From: Setophaga petechia
Taxonomy: Eukaryota; Chordata; Aves; Passeriformes; Parulidae
Direction of reading: 5' to 3'
Assembly: GCA_024362935.1 (NCBI GenBank)
Contig: JANCRA010000018.1
Coordinates: 1,364,001 to 1,428,000 of the forward strand
Length of the DNA: 64,000 nucleotides
Made by a program: the position numbers and the translations under genes. Of this stretch, positions 53,102 through 64,000 are shown one piece after another; position 1 is the stretch's first letter; every line of letters starts with the position of its first letter. Below the pieces are notes generated by a model, which did not search any database, was not told where the DNA came from, and saw only the letters and a list, made by a program, of their open reading frames with translations.

Positions 53102-54844
53102 TTGGGGCAGTGCCAGTTCCACCAGGATCTGCCTCCACATCCCCTCCATCCCCGTGGCTGTGCTGGAAATGCCTGGGCAGGGCAGGGCTGGGCTCTGGGA
53201 GCAGCATTTGGGCTGCTCTGTCCCAGGAATGGCAGACTCTGCTTTGCTCAGGTACCACTTCATGAACTTTACTCTGCAGGTGTTCATTTACCCAGCATTT
53301 TCCCCATTTTACAGGAATAATGTCCTGTACAGCTTTTTCATCTCCTCAGCTACCTGAGGGGATCAGGCTGTTACATACAGGGGAAAATTGCTCTCATAAT
53401 CAGTTCTTGAGGGCTTTTGTTGCTAAGTTTTTATTGTATGATGGAGAGTCTGTGCTGCTTTAACATCACACAGTGTCTCAGCCCCTAATCCTTTCACAAT
53501 TAAGCAAATATATTTTGCTTTCTTGAGAGATAACAGAAATCCTGCTTAAAGCACAAAGCAAAGCCAAACAACGAGAACAAAATTCTTGCACAATGAAATT
53601 GCAGGAGCAGCACTGAGGGAGCTTTTCAAAGGCAGTGAAACCTCTCCACAAAGGCAACTCCAGCCAGCAGCCACTGTCTGCAGGAATGGTTTTAAAGTAT
53701 TTCCACGTTTTTCATGCTCTTTTCTTTGACCTTTAGTGCAAGGCCATCTGTGCTGAGCAGCTGATTCTTGTGGTCCCTGGAGTGGCTGCTGCAGATAAGC
53801 TTCAGAGTGTATAATAAGGACAAAAACCTGTTGGAAGAATACATTTTTAAACCTTCCCCCTTCCAGATAAAGTTTGCTATAACTAATTTAGCCCCTGAAG
53901 GAACGAGTCTATTAGCCCTTTGATAGCTAATTTAATTCCTGATAATTTATTGTGCTGGGTGGGTTGGGAAAACAGATTCAAAGGCCTTTTGGAGGATAAA
54001 AAGAAATCATCAGGGGAACTAAAACACTGTGGAAAAGGGAAATAGCTGAAAGATGAGGCTGAGAGAGCTGGAAGTGCCTGTCTGGGTTGTGTGAGGAGAT
54101 TGGGAGCAGGAAGGGGGATCTGAAGGCAAGGGCAGTGCCTGGGGACAGGAGAAGGTGAGGAACCTGCCTTGAGGGAAAATAAAGTGTTTTAGGTTCAGTG
54201 TTTTGGCAGTTCCTGCTTTTCACTGTTAGATAAAAGGGTGTGTGATGAAGTAGGGGGCAGTGGTTAAAGCTGAGGGGTTTTTTTCCATAACCTCAGGGAT
54301 TCATGTCACTTATTTGATTTTTATCTGTTGTTCCCATAGACCTTTATCTCCAGGTAAGGCTGATGTGTGCAGATCACTGCTGGCTCCTGTTGCTGGCTCT
54401 GGAGCTGGCACTGTGCACAACAGGTTCAGTGGAGAAAAGAGAGCATTTATTGGCATTTGCTGTGCTTGTGGCACTCCAGCTGGGGCAAGGTCCTGCCAGG
54501 GAGCAGCAAAGCTGTTCCTGTCTGCAGGACACCCTGCCCTGTGACCTGCAGTGCCTCAGACCATCCCCTCCTGCAGGCACAGCTCACCCCCAGCCCCCCA
54601 ACACCCCCTCGAGCCCTGCCCTGCTCCTCCCGAGGGGTTTTTAGCCCCACAGCTGCTGCCAGGCTGGTTTGGTGCCTGCCAGGTGTGGGCAACGTCCCTG
54701 CCACCAACCCAGCCAGCAAACCCTGCAGCTTCTTGCCCTGCTCAGGCCTGGGACAGGACAACATTTCAAGGCATGTGGGAACCCTTCTCCTGCTCCCTTC
54801 TGTAGCCTTGCCACAGGTTTTTGTGCCATTTTTCAGGCTGGCTT
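53102..54844. other. Intergenic, nothing recognised
   Basis: Open frames in the GC-rich part (54360-54840) lack splice and family support. The 53830-53960 stretch is AT-rich with several TAATTTA cores and could be regulatory. Confidence 0.55.
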
Positions 54845-55529
54845 ATTTTCCCTTCCTTTTTTTTCTTTTCTTTTCCTTTTTTTTTCTTTCCTTTTTTTTC
54901 CTTTCTTTTTTTTCCTTTCCCTTTTCCCTTTTTTCCCTTTTTCCTTTTTTCCCTTTTTCCTTTTTTCCCTTTTCCCCTTTTTTCCCCGTTCCCCTTTTTT
55001 CCCCGTTCCCCTTTTTTCCCCGTTCCCCTTTTTTCCCCGTTCCCCTTTTTTCCCCGTTCCCCTTTTTTCCCCGTTCCCCTTTTTTCCCCGTTCCCCTTTT
55101 TTCCCCTTTCCCCTTTTTTCCCCTTTCCCCTTTTTTCCCCTTTCCCCTTTATTCCCCTTTATTCCCCTTTTCCCCTTTTCCCTTTTTCCCCTTTTTCCCC
55201 TTTTTCCCCTTTTTCCCCTTTTCCCCCTTTTCCCCCTTTTCCCCCTTTTCCCCCTTTTCCCCCTTTTCCCCCTTTTCCCCCTTTTCCCCCTTTTCCCCCT
55301 TTTCCCCCTTTTCCCCCTTTTCCCCCTTTTTCCCCTTTTCCCCCTTTTCCCCCTTTTCCCCCTTTTCCCCCTTTTCCCCCTTTTCCCCCTTTTCCCCCTT
55401 TTCCCCCTTTTCCCCCTTTTCCCCCTTTTCCCCCTTTTTCCCCTTTTCCCCCTTTTTTCCCTTTTCCCCTTTTTTCCCTTTTCCCCTTTTTTCCCTGTTC
55501 CCCTTTTTTCCCTTTTCTTCCCCTCCCTA
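54845..55529 (+). repeat. 685-bp polypyrimidine tract
   Basis: The plus strand is almost purely C and T, apart from scattered G in CCCCGTTCCCC units and a few A. Left to right the repeat unit changes: T-rich irregular, then a ~10-bp CCCTTTTTCC type, then a 17-bp TTTTTTCCCCGTTCCCC type, then a 9-10-bp CCCCCTTTT type. Frames are open only because the sequence has no purines to make stops. Confidence 0.98.
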
Positions 55530-56285
55530 AGGTGCAGCTATAACATTAATAGGGAATAACCTGTCTGCATGAAGCTGGAGGTAGAACAGAGCACACAGAA
55601 ACAAACCCAGCATTTGAAAGAGAGCAGAGCACACAGAAACAAGCCCAACAATTCAAAAGGAGTGTTTGCACAGCTCAGATCTCGGGGGGATGAGGCTTGA
55701 GAGGCTTTCTGCCACCCCAGAGTGCACTGAAACCTTGGGACATCCCTTCCCCTGGGTGATGCTCCCTCTTGGGGAGGGGTGCTGCCCACAGGAGCAGCTC
55801 CAGGGGATGGAGACAGCTCCCAAACACGCAGCTCCTTGCAGAGGCACAGCTGTCAGGGCTGACAGGTTGTTAGAGATTCATGCTCACTTATGAGCCATGA
55901 AATAAAGCTCATCTCCCCTGCAATTTACTGCTATGCAGTGCCATTGATTTTTATGGGAGCTGCCTGGTGTTTCATAGCACAGTGTAATTCTGCTCCTTTT
56001 TTTCTTGGACATTTCCAATTTGCCCATCGTTCACTTAATGGCTCAGTCAAGAGCCCACTGAGCTTTTTATAGTATTTAAATGGGAGATATTAGCATGGCA
56101 TGGATGCTTTAATACACCTATGGATGAATCTTTAATACATTCTTATTGATCAAGTCCTTATGTGATAACAGAGGACTGTCCTCCCTGTTTACACAGGCAG
56201 AAAACTCAGGCACAGAAGGGGAAATTATTGCAAATGTCACGTGCAGGATTTAGCAAGAGAGGAATCAAACCCACTTATTCCAAGC
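55530..56285. other. Intergenic, nothing recognised
   Basis: A short direct repeat (GAGCACACAGAAACAA at about 55590 and 55629) is the only structure seen. Confidence 0.6.
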
Positions 56286-56690
56286 TGTAGAATCACAGAA
56301 TGGTTTGGGTTAGAAGAGGCCTTAGAAATCATCCAGTTCCAACACCTTCCACCATCCCAGGCTGCCCCAAGCCCTGTCCAGCCTGGCTTGGGCACTGCCA
56401 GGGATGCAGGGGCAGCCACAGCTGCTCTGGGCATCCTGTGCCAGGGCCTGCCCACCCTCACAGGGAAGAATTTCCTCCCAATATCCCCTCTAACCTCACT
56501 CTCTGTCAGTTTGAGGCCATTCCCCTGGTCCTGGCACTCCAGTCTCTCCCAAACGGTCCCTGTAGCTCCCTTCAGGTGCTGGAAGGTCACAACTGGGTCA
56601 CCCCAAACTCTTTTCCAGGCTGAGCCACCCCAGATCTCCCTGCCTTTCCTCACAGCAGCTGTGCTCCATCCCCCTGGGACTCCTGGGTGC
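56286..56690 (-). mobile_element. CR1 LINE 3' fragment (~400 bp)
   Basis: This is the longest CR1 copy in the window. It starts at the left with CACAGAATGGTTTGGGTTAG, followed by CTGTCCAGCCTGGCTTGGGC, GGGAAGAATTTCCTCCCAAT and CCCCTGGTCCTGGCACTCC, all reverse complement of the CR1 3' region. It is 5'-truncated and not coding. Confidence 0.93.
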
Positions 56691-57794
56691 TTTGAGAAGG
56701 TTTTATTGCTGTTTTTGTGCCCAGAACAGCCTCCTGTCCCTACCTCTCTGGTTTGGCCCAGCTCTGTTAGTGCTGGTGAGGTTTAACCCTGCTCTGCCCT
56801 GAGCCCTGGCTCACAATAAGATGAGAATTGTTGCAAAGGAGCTAAAGCAGGTCCTAGGGTTTAACAGGCCCTAAAGGAACTAATTAATTAATGAGGGTAA
56901 ATTGTTGGTAAGATGATGTGAGCGTGTGGAAACAGCTCTTGGGGTCATTAAAAACCAAGAACAGATTTATTGGCTGCTCAGATGTCAATGAGCTTCCCTT
57001 ACAAGCGTGGACATTGTATCCTGTGAGGGAGCTGGGACAGGCAGGGAAGGATCTGCCACTGCTGATGCAATATTAACCACAATTCCTCTACTTAATCCTC
57101 TTATTAGCTATTGCATTACTGGGCTGCCAGTGCTGCTGCCTGCTGGGGAGGGTGGGGAAGGAAGGAGCTGTCACCTCCTGGGCACATTTCAGGGCTTGGG
57201 ACACTGAGAAATCCAGAAATCCATCCAGAAATCCATGTGCAGGAGGTGATGCCCAAAAGGGCTCAAATCCTGTCAGGAATGGGAGAATTCCCTGATTTCC
57301 AATGCCCACCCTGTCAGGGGGCTGGGGGTGCTGCCCTGCAAGGATTGGCTCAGTTATTGGGTGTGAGCCTGTTAACACAAAATGAGCACAGCCTTTCCCT
57401 CCCTACCCACGAGGAACCAAACAAACCCAGCTCTTCCTGCAAGGCTTTGATTCCTTGTTTTTCCTCTGCTTTCCTTGCCTTCCCTGAGACTGAGTTTTCT
57501 GAGATGGATTTTGTGGGTTTTGGAGGTCAGGAGGGGGTTCCAAGCCCCACTTTGTACAGCAGAGGAGTGGTGAGGGATCATCAGCACAAACAGGGAGGGA
57601 CTTGTGAGCTCCCCTGAACCTGAACTGGAGGCAGCTCCTTTGGGTCTGGGAACAATTTTCCCAAAAAAAACCCCAAAAAAACCCCCAAAAAACTGTCAGA
57701 AAGCAAACTGCAGCTTTATGCAGGCAAGGGAACAAATGTGGAAGCTGACTCTGTGCTTTTACCCAGCCTGGATGCTGCTCCTCCAGGAGGCACC
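56691..57794. other. Intergenic, nothing recognised
   Basis: GC-moderate unique sequence with an A/C-rich run near 57660-57692. Confidence 0.6.
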
Positions 57795-57990
57795 TTTAGC
57801 AAAGTTGGAAGGTGCTCAGTTTGGATTTTCTCACTGGTGTTTTTGTACAGAGCTTCAGGAACCCAACCAGGAGATCTCCAAAGCCCAAACCCTGAGTTCC
57901 TGTGGATGATTTGGGGGCTGTGCTGCAAAGCAAGGGGACCCAGTGCAAGGATGAGGAAAGAACAGGCAGTAACTTCCAGCCTGCTTCACT
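57795..57990 (+). repeat. Dispersed ~190-bp repeat, copy 1 of an inverted pair
   Basis: From TCACTGGTGTTTTTGTACAG through GGAACCCAACCAGGAGATCTC and TGTGGATGATTTGGGGGCTG this matches the reverse complement of 59285-59475. The family is not recognised. Confidence 0.88.
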
Positions 57991-58589
57991 TTCCCAGCTG
58001 CTGGGAACAGGGAGAGGTGGTGTGGGATAAGCAAATCCCAGATCAGGTTATTCACCAACAGAATTGGCAGTTGTGGGATTGCCCTGGAAGGGAAAAAATA
58101 TTGATTTTTATTTAATTGTTTTGTCCTCTGCTGCATAAAATACCAGCAACCCAACCTAGAGCTTAATCTGTTATGCTGTACCTGCAATGAAAAACACCAC
58201 ATCTGTTGCACACCAAAGAGATTTAAGGCACCTTTCTGGAAAGCCAGGGCTCCTTGAAATATTCATGAATCTTCAGCAGTTTCCTGAGATACAGAGGAAT
58301 GTCAAATAATCTCCTCTTCAGTAACATTTAATACCTTGAGCTGGGGAACCTTTGCAAGATGAAAATGCTCCCTCCCTTCTCTCCACACTGGTGGTTATTC
58401 CTGTGATGCAGCTCAGGTGTGGAGCTGGGGTTCATTTCATGGAGATGTCACTGCAAAGGCTTCAGTGCAAGAGGCTCAGTAAAGCAGATTTTAGTGACAA
58501 GGGGAAGGCCTGAGGTGTCAGTGCCATTCATGGGGATCCACGTGGAGCTCTGGAAAGCCAGAACTGCTGGAGGTTCTGAACTGCTGAAA

Positions 58590-59055
58590 TGCCTGAGGTT
58601 TAGCTTTTGTATTTTTCAGATTCTGTGCTGCTTTAGTGTGTAAGTCTAGGTTTCATATCAGGGGATGGTGAGCTCTGTGCACAGAGCAGGGAGACAAAAC
58701 AATTCCTGCTCCAGCTGGGCACCAAGGACAAATGATCCAAATCTCAGCCCAAGAGCACAAACCCCGTGGGCTGCAGAGAGAAAAACAAGCAGGGTGGGAC
58801 TGCCTGGGCTAAAGCTGCAATGGGACAATGAACTGCAAGATGCAAATGGAGCAGAGCTGATCCCAGGGACAGACCCCGGCAGCGCTCGTGCATTTTGGGG
58901 CCATTTGGGTTCATCTTGGCTGCAGCCCTGGCTGGGCTCTGGTGCTGCCCAAGGTGGATCCATGCAGGAGATGCTTTGGATAAATCCCTGCTTTATTCTG
59001 GGACTCTGCCCAGCCTCTGCTCCAGGGCAGCCTGCACAAGGCATCAGGAGGAATA
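58590..59055 (+). repeat. Unclassified ~470-bp dispersed repeat, copy C
   Basis: Direct copy of 5577-6072 and 52621-53101, with only one ~40-bp unit. Its core is nearly identical to the other two. It shares the CTCCAGGGCAG...GCACAAGGCA extension with copy A. Confidence 0.88.
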
Positions 59056-59284
59056 AATCAGGGACACAAAGGCCAAAACTGGGCTTTGTGCTGCTTTCAG
59101 GCAGGGCTGGAGCAGGAGTTTCTTTGAGGCAACCTGACAGGAAGCTGTGGATGGGGAATGCAGCAGGCACTGAGGTAAACTGCAAATTTAATGATGTTTG
59201 CTGTGAGGACAAGCCCTGAGGGGGATGTCTGACAGTGTGGAGCCACCATGCAGAACAACCTGGAGAGCTGCTCATTACAGAACA

Positions 59285-59475
59285 GCCCAAAGCCACGTGG
59301 GAAGTTATTGCCTGCTCCTCCCTCATCCTTGCAGAGTCCCCTTGCTTTGCAGCAGAGCCCCCAAATCATCCACAGGAATTCAGGGTTTTGGGCTCTGGAG
59401 ATCTGGTTGGGTTCCTGAAGCTCTGTAAAAAACACCAGTGAAAAACTCCATTCTGAGCAACTTCCCAATTTTGAG
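59285..59475 (-). repeat. Dispersed ~190-bp repeat, copy 2 of an inverted pair
   Basis: Reverse complement of 57795-57990 with roughly nine in ten bases shared. Together they bracket copy C of the 470-bp repeat. Confidence 0.88.
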
Positions 59476-60050
59476 ACTGCTGAAAAATTTTCCAATATTC
59501 TAATTTTAAACTTTCTTCAGAAAAAATCTGTCTCTTTAGGAACAACGTGGATTGAGGTTTTGCAGATCTGTCACTGTGAATTATAACACTTCCACGAGGA
59601 CTTTCTTCAAATCACAGCATTATTTTCAACAAATTTATTTTAAAACTCATCAAAATATTGATTTTGAGGTTGGAGGCATCTCAGCATTTTTCATTATTGC
59701 ACCACATCCCTTCCTTTTACAACCAAATCGATGCATTAACGTGGCCATCTGGCATGGCACAGAGCAGGGAGGGGAACCATCTCCATTTCCAGTTTGCCTT
59801 TGTTTCCTGGAGCATTTGGCAGCCCAAGGAGAGCAGTTGGCTCTTGTGTGGCACATAATGCTGCTGTCCCTCAGGGAAGGAGGTCAGTGGGATACAGACA
59901 TTCATAAAGGTCTGGCTTGGAGAGTCTGGAAGCTCAGAACTGAGCTCAGCTACAAGAGCCTGGAGCCCAAGGCTCGGGTGAATACAATTCTGCACAAATT
60001 ACTTTGTGTGCAATAGATATTTCTGTATATCTTGTGCATTAACAGATGTA
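59476..60050. other. Intergenic, nothing recognised
   Basis: Unique sequence with no exon, repeat or RNA gene that I can support. Confidence 0.6.
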
Positions 60051-60215
60051 GAATTCAGGATGGTTTGGGTTGGAAGGGACCTTAAAGCTCATCCAGTGCC
60101 ACCCCTGCCATGGGCAGGGGAACCCACAGCCCCCCTGGGACACCTTTCTTTTCCTGACTACCCAGTGAACATTTCTTTAATAACCAGCCTAAATTCTCCC
60201 TCTTCCAATTTGTAC
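60051..60215 (-). mobile_element. CR1 LINE 3' fragment
   Basis: It begins CAGGATGGTTTGGGTTGGAA then GGGACCTTAAAGCTCATCCAG (reverse complement CR1 end). It continues to AATAACCAGCCTAAATTCTC and CCTCTTCCAATTTGTACC, where the TA-rich array starts. Confidence 0.92.
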
Positions 60216-60795
60216 CTATTATATATACATATATGAGTGTGTGTGTGTATATATATATATATGAATAAATATACATATATATTACACATAGATGTATTTT
60301 ATATATACATATATATGATATATTGTACAAATTACTTATGCATAATATGTACATAAATTACATATAAGATGTTATAAATTACATATTATATATGTGTATA
60401 TATACATGTGAAGATTTCTTTTAATAACCAGCCTAAATTCTTCCTCTTCCAATTTGTACCCATTATATATCTATGAGTGCATATATATGTATATTACACA
60501 TAGATGTATTTTATATATACATATATATATTACATATTGTACATATGTATAATACATACATAAATTACATATTATATATGTGTGTATATATATGTGAAGA
60601 TTTAATAACCAGCCTAAATTCTCCCTCTTCCAATTTATATCCATTATATATCTATGAGTGTGTATATATATATATACTTATGTATTATACATATATGTAT
60701 TGTATAATATGTCATATATGTGTATATATATTACATATGTATAATATATACATAAATGACATATTATACATATTATATACATACACATAGTGTAT
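60160..60795 (+). repeat. TA-rich array with co-amplified CR1 pieces
   Basis: The CR1-derived block TTAATAACCAGCCTAAATTC with CTCTTCCAATTTRTAYCC occurs at about 60177, 60419 and 60602. Each copy is followed by TATATA/ACATAT/TGTATA repeats. The units are about 242 and 183 bp, so the CR1 fragment was amplified together with the microsatellite. Confidence 0.93.
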
Positions 60796-61300
60796 ATTTT
60801 GATGAGTCCCTGCCAGCCCTGTTGCTGCCAAATCCCAAAGTGGATTTGGAACTTTTCCCTTTGAATTCCAGCTTCCCCTCTGGCTGGTCCTCGAGCAGAG
60901 CATCCCCCTGGGATCCCACTCTGAGCTGGAGAACTGAGCACCCCCTGTGCTGCTCATCCTCTGCCCCAGGGCTGGGGCTGTGGCCCAGCTCCACTTGGTT
61001 CTAGGTCACAGAAACTCATTAAATTCTTGATTTAGCCAGGCATTTGGCATTCCCTGAATTCCAGGGATCCTGTGGCAATGAGGAGCAGCTCAGCCACCCC
61101 ATGGTCCCCCCTGGGTCTGCCACTCTGACCCTTGTCAGGCACAGAGGTGGGAATATCATTAACAAAAATATTCCACTTCCCTGAAAATGCTGCCAGGGCT
61201 CCATCCCTTCCCCTGCTTCCTGTATGGAAATGAAATCCAAGCACATCATGAGGAAAACTGACACAAACCCTCAGCATGTGAAAGATCAGTAACTACATTC
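60796..61300. other. Intergenic, between the TA array and the GOLIM4 3' end
   Basis: No feature is recognised in this stretch. Confidence 0.6.
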
Positions 61301-61304
61301 TAGT

Positions 61305-62969
61305 TTATTGACTGCAGTCAAGTTTTATTATGCCTCAAATAATTAAATACTGCAACCATGACATTAAAAATACAGGCCAATTTACCAAAATAATTGTATT
61401 CTGAAGATTATGTACATATTATACATTTTACAGTCTCATGTAAACTTTTTTTTTATACATAAGGTAAATCTGATTTATGGTAACTAGAAAACCCAAAATA
61501 CTCACTGACAAAAATCCTCCTATGAAACATAAGCACTGGATCTGGGACAATTAGGAAAATTGCAATGAATGGAAACCAACTATAAAACATAATATAATCA
61601 AGTTAGTAGAAAAATGAATTAAATTACATTCATATATAAAAATTGAACTGAAAACATTGCTATGCATCATTATTAAAAAAAAAACAAAAACCAAAGGGAA
61701 AAACCCCCACTCCCTCTCTTTATATATTAACACAGCCTTTGATGGGGAGCTCCCCTGTGCCTCATTTCCAGCAATGGGGCATAGCCTGGGAAATCCAGAT
61801 TCCCATTCTCCTTTAACATATATTAAATAACTAGTGTCTGTACCAATACAAATATTGTATAATTCATGCACTGGGATTATGTTCAGGGTTGCCCACACCA
61901 AGGCACAATTTTTGTGTCATTTCCCCCCCTCCCCTCCCCAGGTTTCAGCATGCAGTGCTGGAGATGTTTGCTAAACAACTTCTGTGGGCTTTGGCTCGAC
62001 TCTGAGGCTCACAGAAATCCTTCCAGCAGATTTTTGTCAATAAATAAGGAAAAAGAAGGCAAAGGCCTTAAGTTCAGCATCTTGCACCAACTGTGTCAGC
62101 TCAGCTACCACACCCTCCAGGAAACATGGCACTGAGGCAACATCATTCTGGTTCTGGTCAAATATTTTATGTATTAACGAGGACAAGGAGATTGCTGCTG
62201 CTGTAAATCTTCATCCCTGTGACAGCTGTAGTGTTTTGATTTGGCATAATGGAGCTCCAAGTCTAAATTGGTTTTCAGCTCCCAGCTCCTCTCAGCACAG
62301 CCCCATTTGCATGAGCAGCCAGGTACTGCCTGTAATTGAAGTACCTGGGAATGCTCATTAAAATAAATGCATAATTGAACCGTATCTAAACAGCTGCCAA
62401 AATTAACAGCTGGCAACTTGGCTGCATTCTGAAGGCTTGTGAAATTTGCATATTTTATAACTGCTCTGCACCTAGAAGAGGCCTGGGCCTGCAAAGGGCA
62501 CGGCCTGTGCTTGGCTTTGTGAGGTTACAAGGAATTTGCAGCCCTTGGTCAGAATAAATCCATGGAAGACAACGAGCTGGAGTGACTGAAGTCACCTGGA
62601 TTTAGGCACTAGGAATGTTCCTTCAGTGGTGAGTGCACCTGACATGACACCAAACATTCTGTCAGGCCTGGACAAGGTGAAAGTGTATCCAAAATGGCCT
62701 CTATAAACCGTGCCCAGAGTTACAAAAAATCCAACCTAGAGGATGTCTGGTTATGTACAGCCTGGATAGAAAAGAAATCCTAATCTAGAGTATCAAAATA
62801 CTGTATTCATATAAACACAGGACAGCACCTAATAGAAAAGTAAAAAGTGGAAAACACAAGCTTTTCTTTTTCCTTTTTTTGAAATTAAATACCCTAAAAA
62901 AGTTGGTTAAAAAAACCAAAAAACACAACAGGAATTTGTGTACTGGAAAAAGAAAAATGAAGGGAGGAA
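61305..62969 (-). other. GOLIM4: GOLIM4 3'UTR
   Basis: This AT-rich segment of about 1.66 kb runs from the stop codon (62970-62972) to the AATAAA on the minus strand at 61324-61329. It carries no repeat that I recognise, unlike the flanking intergenic DNA, as expected of a conserved 3'UTR. The cleavage site is estimated. Confidence 0.75.
61324..61329 (-). terminator. GOLIM4: GOLIM4 polyadenylation signal
   Basis: TTTATT on the plus strand (AATAAA on the minus strand) lies about 1.64 kb past the stop and is the most plausible distal signal. Other AT-rich variants upstream could be used as well. Confidence 0.6.
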
Positions 62970-63131
62970 CTACATCTCCCCTCGTCTGCGAGTTTTTGCT
63001 GCAACAGCTCTGCCTTCCTCCTCCTCCTCCTCCTCTTCCTCTTCGTAATTTTCTTCATGAATTGCTTTCTGGTTGTTTTCTTCTTGCATTTCTTGCTCTT
63101 GGTCTGTCCCTCTGTTATTCTTTTCATCTGC
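62970..63131 (-). CDS. GOLIM4: GOLIM4 last coding exon
   Basis: Minus-strand acceptor CCAATCAG. The exon opens ADEKNNRGTD, contains a Glu run encoded mostly by GAG/GAA (CTC/TTC on the plus strand, 63017-63046) and stops at TAG. Confidence 0.95.
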   Translation of the reverse strand, partial: ADEKNNRGTDQEQEMQEENNQKAIHEENYEEEEEEEEEEGRAVAAKTRRRGEM

Positions 63132-63538
63132 CTGATTGGGGAAAACAAAACAAAACAAACTTACAGCAGATGCAGTGCCAGTTTCTTTATAGCTTATTTT
63201 AGGGCAGTGAAATGATTTTCAGCTGGAGCTGTGAGAGCTGATGGGCAGAAACAGAAAAAAAAAAAGATTTTCCAAAGCCTGCAGGGAGCAAGAATTGACA
63301 CAGAGATGGAAGGGTGAGCAAAAGGAAGTTGGGACAACATGAAATGTTCTGCTCTATGGCCCAAAGCAAGCTAGGACAATTATGATGGCACATCCCTGTG
63401 CCATGAGCAGAGTGATCAGGGTTTGATCCTGCCCCTGAGCCCCTGCACAGAACTCACAGTCTCCTCATTTTCCCCATAGGGCTCCTCAGCATTGTGCTCC
63501 AGCTCTCGCTTCTTCTCTTCAGTCAGATCCTCCTGCAC
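62970..63538 (-). CDS. GOLIM4: Golgi integral membrane protein 4 (GPP130), C-terminal end
   Basis: GOLIM4 is a cis-Golgi type II membrane protein that cycles through endosomes and takes part in endosome-to-Golgi traffic. Two exons on the minus strand encode the acidic luminal C-terminus: 63458-63538 (27 codons, QEDLTEEKKRELEHNAEE) and 62970-63131 (53 codons and TAG). The second holds DEKNNRGTDQEQEMQEEN, a run of ten Glu after ENY, and the C-terminus AAKTRRRGEM. I recall the human protein ending in the same order (EDLTEEKKRELEHNAEE, a Glu run, RRAEM). Donor ACT|GTGAGT and acceptor AATCAG on the minus strand join in phase 0. The membrane anchor and coiled coil lie in exons beyond the window's right edge. 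Confidence 0.96.
63458..63538 (-). CDS. GOLIM4: GOLIM4 penultimate coding exon
   Basis: An 81-bp phase-0 exon with minus-strand acceptor CTTTGCAG and donor GAGACT|GTGAGT. It encodes the Glu/Lys-rich segment QEDLTEEKKRELEHNAEE and ends GENEET. Confidence 0.95.
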
Positions 63539-64000
63539 CTGCAAAGCACAAGAGATTTCTGTGTGGTTTAATTGCCTTTCAAAGAGTGGCCTGTGGGCCA
63601 CAACTGGGCACATGTTCACATATTTTTACAGAATTGTATTATGTGATATTTTTACAGAATGAAGATTCTAAAGAAGGGAGAAGAGAGCAGGGAGAGGTTC
63701 AAGGAAGATAAAAAGAACCATAACCACCCAACAGTCAGGAAACTCACTTCCTCTGAGAGCATCAAACTTTTAAATACAATTCTCACAGTCAGTCTCTTCC
63801 TTGGACAGAGCAGGTCATGCTGAATGTCTCCCTGATATTCAGCTTTTGGATCTCTCATTCCCTTCTGTTCTGCCAGCACTCTCCCTCCATTCCATGCCCC
63901 ACTTCCCATGTTAGGTGCAAATTTGAAAGAGGAATGTTTTGGAGTGAACTTGACTTCCTTTTGGGAAGTGCTGCTGTGCTTGTCTGCTCCAAACAGTGTC
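63539..64000 (-). other. GOLIM4: GOLIM4 intron, partial
   Basis: The next upstream GOLIM4 exon should carry an acidic segment, which I did not find here. The open minus-strand frame at 63652-63909 does not resemble GOLIM4, so this stretch is treated as intron. Confidence 0.65.

Noticed and set aside
54367..55559. Open frames of up to 387 codons on the plus strand
   Set aside because: They are open because the polypyrimidine tract cannot make stop codons; the translation is Phe/Pro/Ser/Leu repeats.
63652..63909. Further GOLIM4 exon on the minus strand
   Set aside because: The translation is not acidic and does not match the expected GOLIM4 segment. It has a donor-like GAA|GTGAGT but no convincing acceptor in phase.

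Overview
The window is nuclear DNA from a bird, most likely a songbird. It has no operon structure. Its coding sequence is split into exons with GT-AG introns, the protein fragments match vertebrate families closely, and the non-coding part carries CR1 LINE tails and several solo LTRs of the kind common in passerine genomes. Three protein-coding genes are visible. Two are cut by the window edges, and the 5' end of the third could not be found.

Layout. At 1-18.6 kb (+ strand) lie the last six coding exons of SERPINI1 (neuroserpin), covering about residue 162 to the stop, with the 3'UTR and poly(A) signal. A three-copy tandem repeat of about 375 bp starts within 400 bp of the poly(A) signal. 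At 20-36.8 kb there is no gene I can support. This stretch holds a large inverted repeat (24.4-26.9 kb), a 16-bp minisatellite (28.2-28.7 kb), CR1 fragments, solo LTRs and an AAAAG array. At 36.8-48.1 kb there is a small CpG-rich, promoter-like segment with a palindromic RFX X-box, followed by five exons on the + strand (43976-48002). These encode an SDS22/U2A'-like leucine-rich-repeat protein that ends in an LRRcap. The LRR protein is the least familiar gene here; its link to the X-box segment is inferred. At 48.1-61.3 kb there is no gene; it carries repeats, including two of the three copies of an unclassified repeat of about 470 bp, a 685-bp polypyrimidine tract, and a CR1 fragment co-amplified with TA repeats. 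At 61.3-63.5 kb (- strand) lie the 3'UTR and last two coding exons of GOLIM4 (GPP130).

The genes do not form a pathway. SERPINI1 is a secreted neuronal serpin, GOLIM4 a Golgi membrane protein and the LRR protein possibly ciliary. From memory, SERPINI1 and GOLIM4 are also neighbours in other amniotes, so the window probably shows an ordinary conserved block. All matches to families or orthologues were made by recognition, without a database search.
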